Source: Afifellaceae bacterium (lineage in GTDB: Bacteria; Pseudomonadota; Alphaproteobacteria; Rhizobiales; Afifellaceae). Taken from it: DNA of 40,561 nucleotides. The stretch's first letter is position 1, and each line of letters starts with the position of its first letter. This document shows, piece after piece, positions 34,283-40,561 of the stretch. The stretch spans positions 1-40,561 of the forward strand of contig JANQKG010000052.1 in NCBI GenBank assembly GCA_028281235.1, read 5' to 3'. The position numbers and the translations under genes were made by a program. A model generated the notes under the pieces. It saw nothing but the letters and a program-made list of their open reading frames with translations. It was not told the DNA's origin and did not search any database.

Positions 34283-35086
34283 TCAGCGCGCCTCCGCCTG
34301 CGGGCTGAACGCCCGCGCCTTGGTGGCGATCGTCGCTGTCAGCACACCGAGCGTGACCAGCGCCACAAGGATGGTGCACACCGCATTGATCTCCGGCGTC
34401 ACGCCGAGCCGCACCTGGCTGTAGATCTTCATCGGCAGCGTCGTCGCGCCGGGTCCGGTCGTGAAGCTCGCAATCACCAGATCGTCGAGCGACAGCGTGA
34501 AGGCGAGCATCCACCCGGCCGCGACCGCAGGGAAGATGTTGGGCAGTGTCACTTGAACGAATGCTCTGAGCGGCGTCGCGCCGAGATCGAGCGCTGCTTC
34601 TTCCAGCGACCGGTCGAACGTGACGAGGCGCGACTGCACGACCACCGCCACGAAGCACATCGAAAAGCTGATATGCGCGATCGTCACGGTCCAAAAGCCG
34701 CGATCGAAATCAACGGCGACGAAAAGCAGCAGCAGCGACAGGCCCGTTATCACCTCCGGCATGACGAGCGGCGCCATGATCATGCCGGTGAACAAGGTTC
34801 GTCCGAAGAAGCGCCCGCGCCGGACAAGCGCCACCGCACCCATCGTGCCAAGCACGGTAGCGATCGTGGCGGAGACGAGCCCGACGCGGAGCGTCACCCA
34901 TGCCGCGTCGAGGATCGCCTCGTTCTCAAGCAGCGACGCGTACCACTTTGTCGAGAAGCCGCCCCACACCGTCACCAGCCGCGAAGCATTGAACGAGTAG
35001 ATGACGAGAAGCACGATCGGCAGATAAAGGAACGCGAAGCCGAGCACGATTGAAACGAGATTGAAGGCGGTGAAGCGGCGCATCAT
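34283..35086 (-). CDS. potI: Polyamine ABC transporter permease PotI
   Basis: This 267-residue inner-membrane permease has about six membrane spans. The binding-protein-dependent transport motif EEAALDLGATPLRAFVQVTLP (EAA loop, which contacts the ATPase) is present. The start chosen is ATG 35086, which overlaps the potH stop (ATGA, 35083-35086). An upstream in-frame start inside potH would add non-conserved residues. It is the last gene of the leftward potF-potG-potH-potI operon for putrescine or spermidine uptake, and ends 1 bp from the AsmA-like stop. Confidence 0.93.
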   Translation of the reverse strand: MMRRFTAFNLVSIVLGFAFLYLPIVLLVIYSFNASRLVTVWGGFSTKWYASLLENEAILDAAWVTLRVGLVSATIATVLGTMGAVALVRRGRFFGRTLFTGMIMAPLVMPEVITGLSLLLLFVAVDFDRGFWTVTIAHISFSMCFVAVVVQSRLVTFDRSLEEAALDLGATPLRAFVQVTLPNIFPAVAAGWMLAFTLSLDDLVIASFTTGPGATTLPMKIYSQVRLGVTPEINAVCTILVALVTLGVLTATIATKARAFSPQAEAR

Positions 35087-35979
35087 CGCGTCTCCCGCAT
35101 GCGCGCCTGAGCGTTCTGGAAGATGACGATCGGCACGACGAGCAGCGCCAGAAGCACGATGGCGACGGCGCTCGCCACCGGCCAGTCGCGATTGAAGAAG
35201 AACTCGTTCCACAAGGTGCGGCCGATCATCAGCGTCTCAGAGCCGCCGAGAAGATCGGGGATGACGAATTCGCCCACCGCCGGGATGAAGACGAGAAGCG
35301 CACCGGCGAACACGCCGGGGAGCGACAGCGGGAAGGTCACCTGCCAGAACGTCTTGAGCGGTGTCGATCCGAGATCGGCGGCCGCCTCCAGGAGCGTCTC
35401 ATCCATCCGCTCCAGCGATGCGTAGAGCGGCAGAACCATGAAGGGCAGGTACGAATAGACGATGCCGATATAGACGGCGATATTGGTGTTGATGATCGTC
35501 AGCGGCTGGTCGATCACGCCGACGAAGAAGAGGAACTGGTTGAGCAGGCCTTCCGGTTTCAAGATGCCGATCCAGGCATAGACGCGGATCAGGAACGACG
35601 TCCAGAACGGCAGGATCACCATCATCAAGAGGATCGGGCGCAGCCCGCGCGGCGCGCGCGCCATGCCGTAGGCGATCGGATAGCCGATCAGAAAGGCCAG
35701 GATGGTGGAGACAAAGGCGATCCAAAGGCTCGACCCGTAGGCCTTGATGTAGAGCGCGTCCTCGGCGAGCCAGGTGTAGTTCGCAAACGAGAGCGCGCCG
35801 ATCTTGACCCAGATGTCGGCGAGGCTCTCAAAGACCGGCGCGTAGGGCGGGACGGCGAGCGTCGGCTCCGACAGCGATATCTTGAAGACGATAAGGAACG
35901 GCGCGAGGAAGAAGATGATGAGCCAGGCGTACGGAATCCACGTTGCGATACGCGGTCCCAGCGTTTTGCGCTCCCCCAT
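35083..35979 (-). CDS. potH: Polyamine ABC transporter permease PotH
   Basis: This 298-residue membrane protein has an N-terminal hydrophobic segment (WIPYAWLIIFFLAPFLIVF) and about six spans. The EAA loop is present as EAAADLGSTPLKTFWQVTFP. The start is ATG 35979 (MGERKTLG), which follows a GAGGAGA Shine-Dalgarno stretch. A TTG at 36009 that overlaps the potG stop is an alternative. It forms the membrane channel with PotI. Its last codons overlap potI by 4 bp. Confidence 0.93.
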   Translation of the reverse strand: MGERKTLGPRIATWIPYAWLIIFFLAPFLIVFKISLSEPTLAVPPYAPVFESLADIWVKIGALSFANYTWLAEDALYIKAYGSSLWIAFVSTILAFLIGYPIAYGMARAPRGLRPILLMMVILPFWTSFLIRVYAWIGILKPEGLLNQFLFFVGVIDQPLTIINTNIAVYIGIVYSYLPFMVLPLYASLERMDETLLEAAADLGSTPLKTFWQVTFPLSLPGVFAGALLVFIPAVGEFVIPDLLGGSETLMIGRTLWNEFFFNRDWPVASAVAIVLLALLVVPIVIFQNAQARMRETR

Positions 35980-36005
35980 GCCCGTCTCCTCAACCCAAAC
36001 AGGCC

Positions 36006-37151
36006 TCAATCCAACAGGACCACACCGGCATCGGCCGACCAGGAGAGCCAGACCCGGTCCTCCCAGGTGATCGGCTGCTCAACGATGCGCGCGGCGTTCA
36101 TCGCGCTGGCGCGCACGATGCGGCCGGAATCGAGCCGCACATTGAACAGCGTCATGTCGCCGAAATAGGCGATGTCCCAAACCTCTCCCGCGACGGCATT
36201 GATGCCGGCATCGGCCGGCGCGGCGTGCGAGATGCGCACCTTCTCCGGCCGCACGGCGAACCACACCGTCTGGCCCTTGGCCGCGGCGATATCTGCGTCG
36301 CAGGCCACATCGAAGCCGTCCGTCGTGGCCAGATGAATGCGCTCCGGCGTGACGTTGTCGACCTCGGCCTCGAAGATGTTCACCGAGCCGATGAAGTCAG
36401 CGACATAGCGCGACTTTGGCCGCTCATAGATTTCCGCCGGTGAGGCAACCTGCACGATCCTGCCATGGTCCATCACCGAGATGCGGTCGGCCATGGTCAT
36501 CGCCTCCTCCTGGTCGTGGGTGACGATCACGAAGGTCAGGCCGAGCGTTTCTTGCAGGTTGATCAGCTCAAACTGCGTCTCTTCGCGCAGCTTCTTGTCG
36601 AGCGCGCCGAGCGGCTCGTCGAGCAGGAGCACCTTGGGCCGCTTGGCGATAGCGCGCGCCAGCGCCACGCGCTGCCTCTGCCCGCCGGAAAGCTGGTCGG
36701 GCTTGCGCCTGGCGAAGGCCTCCATCTTGACCAGCTTGAGCACGTCGGCGACGCGGTCGCCGATCTCGCTCTTCGGCAGCTTGTCCTGCTTCAGGCCGAA
36801 GGCGACATTCGCCTCAACGCTCATATGCGGGAAGAGCGCGTAGGACTGGAACATCATATTGACCGGCCGCCGGTGCGGCGGCACGCCGGCAAGCGGCTTG
36901 TCCTCTAAGAGGATGTCGCCTTCGCTCGGCGTCTCAAAGCCCGCCAGCATTCTGAGGAGCGTGGTCTTGCCGCAGCCCGATGGCCCAAGCAGAGCGTGGA
37001 ACTCCCTTTCGAAGATTTCGAGCGTCTGGTTGTCGACGGCGACGAACTGGCCGAAGCGCTTGGTCACGCCCCGGAACGTGATGAAAGGCTTGGCCGCCGG
37101 GTCAGCCCAGGGCTGAAAGGAGCGGCGTACGGCGCCGAGCGCGGCCTTCAT
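36006..37151 (-). CDS. potG: Polyamine ABC transporter ATP-binding protein PotG
   Basis: This 381-residue ATPase energises polyamine import. Walker A is GPSGCGKTT (residues 56-64), the signature is LSGGQRQRVALARA, and Walker B is VLLLDEPLGALD. The H-loop is TFVIVTHDQEEAMTMADR. The C-terminal about 120 residues form the TOBE regulatory domain (VWFAVRPEKVRI). It lies 26 bp before potH and 81 bp after potF. Confidence 0.96.
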   Translation of the reverse strand: MKAALGAVRRSFQPWADPAAKPFITFRGVTKRFGQFVAVDNQTLEIFEREFHALLGPSGCGKTTLLRMLAGFETPSEGDILLEDKPLAGVPPHRRPVNMMFQSYALFPHMSVEANVAFGLKQDKLPKSEIGDRVADVLKLVKMEAFARRKPDQLSGGQRQRVALARAIAKRPKVLLLDEPLGALDKKLREETQFELINLQETLGLTFVIVTHDQEEAMTMADRISVMDHGRIVQVASPAEIYERPKSRYVADFIGSVNIFEAEVDNVTPERIHLATTDGFDVACDADIAAAKGQTVWFAVRPEKVRISHAAPADAGINAVAGEVWDIAYFGDMTLFNVRLDSGRIVRASAMNAARIVEQPITWEDRVWLSWSADAGVVLLD

Positions 37152-37232
37152 CGGAATGCACCCGATCCAGGCGGGAGACTAGTCAACGCCGCGCCGACCG
37201 CTTTGCTGCCTGCAACGATGGAACGGCCCCGC

Positions 37233-38327
37233 CTATTGGCCCGTCTTCACCTCCGTCCAGACCCGCGTGATGGTGCGTTGTGCCCGCGGCGGGCTGATCG
37301 AAGTCGTGTAGAGCTTCGCCACGATGTCGTCGTCGGGATAGATCGCCGGATCGGTCAGGACCTCCTCGTCGAGCATCGGCTGCGATGCCTTGCTGCCATT
37401 GGCGTAGTAGACGTAGTTGGAGTTGCGCGCGGCGATGTCGGGGCGCAGCATGAAGTTGATGAAGGCGTGCGCGTTGTCGGCATGCGGCGCGTCGGCGGGC
37501 ACAGCAAAACTGTCCAGCCAGATCATCGCGCCTTCCTTGGGAATGGAATATTCGACCGTGACATTGTTCTCTGCCTCCGCCGCGCGGTCGCGCGCCTGCA
37601 AGACGTCGCCGGAATAGCCCACCGCCAGGCAGATATCGCCGTTGGCGAGGCCGTTGATGTATTCCGACGAATGGAATTTCTGCACATGCGGGCGGATCGA
37701 CTTGAGAAGCTCGCCGGCCTGGCGGATTTCGTCGGAATCCTTGGAATTGGGATTGAGCCCCAGATAGTGCAGCGCGGCGGGGATCATGTCGTCGGGCGCG
37801 TCGAGCAGATGCACGCCGCAATCGGCGAACTTGGCGATGATCTCCGGATCGAAGATCAGGTCCCAGGAATCGACCGGCGCGCCGGGCATGCGCTCTTCGA
37901 TCTTGCCGACATTGTAGCCGATCCCGGTCGTGCCCCACATGTAATTGGTGGAATATTGCGTGTCCGGATCGTAAGCCCCGAGCTCCTGCCGGATTTCCTC
38001 CCATTGATGCTTGAGATTGGGGAGCTTGGATTCGTCGAGTTTCTGCAGGACCTCCGCTTTGATCAGCCGCTGCAGATTGCGGTCCGTCGGCACGATGACG
38101 TCGTAGCCTGAGCTGCCGGCGAGCAGCTTCGCCTCCATCATCTCCATCGTGTCATAGACGTCGTAGACGACCTTGATGCCGGTCTCTGCCGTGAAGTCGT
38201 CGAGCACGCCTTCGCCGATATAGTCCGACCAGTTGAAGACGTTGACGACTTGATCCTGCGCTGCTGCATTGAGCGGCAGAAATGAGATGGCCGCGGCCGC
38301 CAGAAGCCTTGCTGTGATCGCCTGCAC
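37233..38327 (-). CDS. potF: Periplasmic polyamine-binding protein PotF
   Basis: This 364-residue extracytoplasmic solute-binding protein starts at GTG 38327 with a CAGGAGGA Shine-Dalgarno stretch just upstream. A Sec signal peptide probably ends after Ala23 (LPLNAAA). The mature part begins QDQVVNVFNWSDYIGEGVLDDF. Typical PotF/PotD features include YDVYDTMEMMEAKLLAG and AVGYSGDVLQAR. It captures putrescine or spermidine and hands it to PotHI. The ligand cannot be fixed from sequence. The gene is first of the pot operon, with a palindromic repeat just upstream. Confidence 0.94.
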   Translation of the reverse strand: MQAITARLLAAAAISFLPLNAAAQDQVVNVFNWSDYIGEGVLDDFTAETGIKVVYDVYDTMEMMEAKLLAGSSGYDVIVPTDRNLQRLIKAEVLQKLDESKLPNLKHQWEEIRQELGAYDPDTQYSTNYMWGTTGIGYNVGKIEERMPGAPVDSWDLIFDPEIIAKFADCGVHLLDAPDDMIPAALHYLGLNPNSKDSDEIRQAGELLKSIRPHVQKFHSSEYINGLANGDICLAVGYSGDVLQARDRAAEAENNVTVEYSIPKEGAMIWLDSFAVPADAPHADNAHAFINFMLRPDIAARNSNYVYYANGSKASQPMLDEEVLTDPAIYPDDDIVAKLYTTSISPPRAQRTITRVWTEVKTGQ

Positions 38328-38378
38328 GCTCGATCCTCCTGATCCCGTGGGTTCCGCCCAAGACTGGCCGAAAATCTT

Positions 38379-38486
38379 AGAGCATGATCCCGAAAAGTGG
38401 GAACCGGTTTTCGGATAAGATCATGCTTCAGCCAAGACTCATGATCTATAAAGGGGAAACCGGTTCTCCGATAAGACAGTGCTCCA
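38379..38486. repeat. Rhizobiales intergenic palindromic repeat, copy 3
   Basis: Unit 1 (38379-38429) is AGAGCATGATCCCGAAAAG...CGGATAAGATCATGCTTCAG. A diverged unit 2 (about 38438-38486) reads CATGATCTATAAAGG...CCGATAAGACAGTGCTCC. The terminal CCATTCTGATT-type palindrome of copies 1 and 2 is absent. It fills most of the gap between potF and the downstream regulator gene on the same strand. Confidence 0.85.
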
Positions 38487-38518
38487 TCAAAGAGATCGAA
38501 CGCTGGAGCAGCACGGCT

Positions 38519-39922
38519 TCAACCGGCGAGTTCGTAATCCGCCGGCCCGATCGCGTGGTCGAGATAGCTCGTGGTCTGCGTCACCGGCGGCTGCAGGCGA
38601 TAGGCGCAGTCGCTACGATCGCACAATCGGCATGTCACCCCGATCGGCCGCACGTCGCTATTGCGCATCCGCGCGCCCTCCGCCTTGCGCCAGCCAATGA
38701 GGGCCAGCCGCCGCGGCGCCGGAAGACCGGGATCGGCTGGGCCGTCCTCCGCAAGCGCCACGCAGTGAAAACAATTGTCGTCGGCAAGCACCAGCTCTGA
38801 GGAGACCGGCCGGCCGGGCGTCAGCCCGTCAAACACCGGCAGCCTGGCGCAAAAGGGTGCGAACCGCGGAAACGGGAAGCCTGCGCCGGGCACGCGCGCA
38901 AGCACGCTGCCTGATGCGTCGAGCACGATCGCGAAAGCCGGGAGGACGCCCTCTACGCCGCCGGCGCCAAGTGTCGCCAGTCGCGCCATGATCCGCGACG
39001 GCTTGAGCGTGAAGTGCTGCGACAACCGCATGATGTCGGGCTCAGCCTCCCCGGCCACCGTCGCGGCGAGCGCCCGTCGCGGCGCCAGGATCGCCTCTGC
39101 CAGGCGCCGCGCGAAACCGGCTCGACAGATACGCATGGCTTCCGGGTCTTTGAGGTCCGCCTCTTTCGTGAGGCGCTCGATCAGGGACGCATGGCCGAGA
39201 AGGACGATCTGTCGTGCCAGGAGAAAGGGCCGCTCAATGAGCGGCACGCGCTCCGACATGAACAGACGCAGCGAGTGTCGATCGTAGCGCAGCTGCTCCA
39301 CCGGCATGACATGCGCCGGCAGAATTCTGAGATCGACACGGAACCGCTCTTGAAGATGTGCCTTCAGCGCGTCGGCGGGATCATCATGCGGCGCGAGCGC
39401 GTCGGCGAGGCCTTCCGCCGTTTCCTCAATCGACGGGAACCACGGGCCGTGCTCCTCAAAGTAAGAAGCGGCCTGATGGAGCGGATCGCGGAGCGCTGTT
39501 TCCGCCGGCGCCGCTCCTTGGCTCGCGATGGATTGCGACAATTCCGAAAGCCGCTCCAGCGCTTCGCGATAGGCTTCAAACAGCCGCATCATGCCGTGCG
39601 CGGCGTTGGGCGCGGCGTCAGCGAAGTCGGAAAGCTCACTCGGCGAGGCGACCTCGCCAAGAAGCAGCGGATCGGAAAACACTTCCCTGAGCGCCTCCAC
39701 GGTGCCGGCGCTGTCGGCGTCGGAGAGTTCCGTGACGTCGATGCTGTAGGCCGCCGACAGCTTCAGAAGCACCTGCACTGTGAGCGGGCGCTGATCGCGC
39801 TCAATCAGGTTCAGATAGCTGGGCGACACGCCGATCTCGTTCGCCATCTGCGTCTGGCTGAGGCCGAGCCGCTGTCGCAGCCGTTTCAGCCGTCCGCCCG
39901 CAAAGATCTTTCGCTCAGCCAT
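38519..39922 (-). CDS. ScfR/RamB-type XRE transcriptional regulator
   Basis: This 467-residue protein has an N-terminal HTH (about residues 10-65, LGLSQTQMANEIGVSPSYLNLIERDQRPL), then a central domain related to IrrE/M78 peptidases, then a C-terminal domain with Cys residues (GVTCRLCDRSDCAYR). In family members such as mycobacterial RamB, these regulators sense short-chain acyl-CoA or glyoxylate-pathway states and control isocitrate lyase. The metalloprotease HExxH motif is not intact (LARQIVLLGHASLIERL), so it is probably non-catalytic. Divergent aceA starts 155 bp away, and operator-like repeats lie between them. Confidence 0.88.
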   Translation of the reverse strand: MAERKIFAGGRLKRLRQRLGLSQTQMANEIGVSPSYLNLIERDQRPLTVQVLLKLSAAYSIDVTELSDADSAGTVEALREVFSDPLLLGEVASPSELSDFADAAPNAAHGMMRLFEAYREALERLSELSQSIASQGAAPAETALRDPLHQAASYFEEHGPWFPSIEETAEGLADALAPHDDPADALKAHLQERFRVDLRILPAHVMPVEQLRYDRHSLRLFMSERVPLIERPFLLARQIVLLGHASLIERLTKEADLKDPEAMRICRAGFARRLAEAILAPRRALAATVAGEAEPDIMRLSQHFTLKPSRIMARLATLGAGGVEGVLPAFAIVLDASGSVLARVPGAGFPFPRFAPFCARLPVFDGLTPGRPVSSELVLADDNCFHCVALAEDGPADPGLPAPRRLALIGWRKAEGARMRNSDVRPIGVTCRLCDRSDCAYRLQPPVTQTTSYLDHAIGPADYELAG

Positions 39923-39943
39923 GGCCGATCCTGTCTATGACAG

Positions 39944-39974
39944 AATTTACAACTTAACTGCCGCAATTTGCAAC
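39944..39974. promoter_or_regulatory. Two AATTTRCAAC direct repeats, putative ScfR/RamB operators
   Basis: AATTTACAAC (39944-39953) and AATTTGCAAC (39965-39974) are 21 bp apart, two helical turns, in the gap between the regulator gene and aceA. The second copy resembles the RamB motif with core TTTGCAAA that I recall from actinobacteria. Location between an ScfR-type gene and aceA supports a control site for one or both promoters (inference). Confidence 0.5.
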
Positions 39975-40077
39975 CCTATACAAAATTACCGCTTTTGTGC
40001 ACTGCGAACGCGCTAAAGGCTCGACTTTTTGCGCTGCAATGTAAAGAACAGTAACAGGACATCTTTTGAGGATCGAC

Positions 40078-40561
40078 ATGACGACGATGGAGGATCTGGT
40101 TCCCGGCTCACCGCTTGGGCGCTTTGACGGCATTGAGCGGCCATATGGGCCGGAGGACGTTCTCAGGCTGCGCGGCACACTGCACGTGCGTCAAACCTTG
40201 GCGGAGCACGGCGCGCTGCGGCTGTGGCGGCTTCTTGAGGAGGAGGACTACGTCAACAGCCTTGGCGCGGTCACCGGTAACCAGGCCATGCAGATGGTGC
40301 GCGCCGGGCTGAAGGCGATCTACCTTTCCGGCTGGCAAGTCGCCGCCGACGCCAACACCGCTGGCGCCATGTATCCCGACCAGTCGCTCTATCCGGCAAA
40401 TTCCGGTCCCGAGCTGGTGCGCAAGATCAACCGGGCCCTACAGCGCGCCGACCAGATCGAGGCCCTGGAGGGCCGGCATTCGGTGGAGACGTGGTTCGCC
40501 CCCATCGTTGCCGACGCCGAAGCCGGTTTCGGCGGCCCGCTCAACGCCTTTGAGCTCATGA
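40078..40561 (+). CDS. aceA: Isocitrate lyase, N-terminal part
   Basis: The gene runs off the right end of the window, leaving 161 full codons. Isocitrate lyase splits isocitrate to glyoxylate and succinate, the entry to the glyoxylate shunt used on C2 compounds and fatty acids. The visible part has [50 protein letters not shown] and the ADAEAGFGG Mg/substrate region, all as in the family. The ATG at 40078 follows TTGAGGATC. The catalytic KKCGH loop lies outside the window. It is divergent from the ScfR-type regulator. Confidence 0.95.
   Translation, partial: MTTMEDLVPGSPLGRFDGIERPYGPEDVLRLRGTLHVRQTLAEHGALRLWRLLEEEDYVNSLGAVTGNQAMQMVRAGLKAIYLSGWQVAADANTAGAMYPDQSLYPANSGPELVRKINRALQRADQIEALEGRHSVETWFAPIVADAEAGFGGPLNAFELM

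Overview
The window is a high-GC chromosomal segment of an alphaproteobacterium, most likely of the order Hyphomicrobiales (Rhizobiales). The evidence is the gene order dnaK-dnaJ-pmtA, divL-tsaE/amgK-murU-addB-addA-trxA facing trpF-trpB-trpA-accD-folC, a DivL kinase with Tyr at the phospho-acceptor site, an AccD without zinc-ribbon cysteines, a tRNA-His with A73 and no G-1, and several copies of the palindromic intergenic repeat common in this order (core GAGCATGATCCCGAAAAGTG). The genus cannot be named from the sequence alone.

Layout. 1-2333: 3' end of dnaK, dnaJ, and a PmtA-type methyltransferase. 2334-3087: a small membrane protein gene, then about 400 bp of palindromic repeats. 3088-5685: a Gfo/Idh/MocA sugar dehydrogenase, divergent from ahcY, which has a SahR-like operator. 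5686-8020: a repeat-bearing gap, then an OsmC-family gene and a flavin monooxygenase. 8157-20126: divL, a tsaE-amgK fusion, murU, addB, addA and trxA (cell-cycle signalling, t6A tRNA modification with peptidoglycan recycling, double-strand-break repair, thiol redox). 20136-25223: trpF-trpB-trpA-accD-folC on the minus strand. 25224-28345: a 35-codon ORF, an ABHD10-like hydrolase, a GT4 glycosyltransferase, and infC with an ATT start codon. 28472-30432: tRNA-His followed by an AT-richer accessory patch with a cytochrome c remnant and an orphan lipoprotein gene. 30433-38327: acetoacetyl-CoA synthetase, an AsmA-like protein, and a potF-potG-potH-potI polyamine ABC transporter. 38379-40561: another repeat, an ScfR/RamB-type regulator, and the divergent 5' end of aceA (isocitrate lyase) with paired operator-like repeats between them.

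How the genes work together. PmtA consumes SAM and yields S-adenosylhomocysteine, which AhcY hydrolyses. AmgK and MurU are the last two steps of the anhydro-MurNAc recycling route to UDP-MurNAc. AddA and AddB form one helicase-nuclease. The trp genes form the last part of tryptophan synthesis. AacS and AceA both serve C2/C4 acyl-CoA metabolism, and the ScfR regulator probably controls aceA. Most of the window is conserved core genome. The least explained parts are the patch at 28549-30432, the swapped-core repeats at 2721-2874 and 5708-5843, and several palindromes in promoter regions. I did not find a convincing new multi-gene defence or mobile system.
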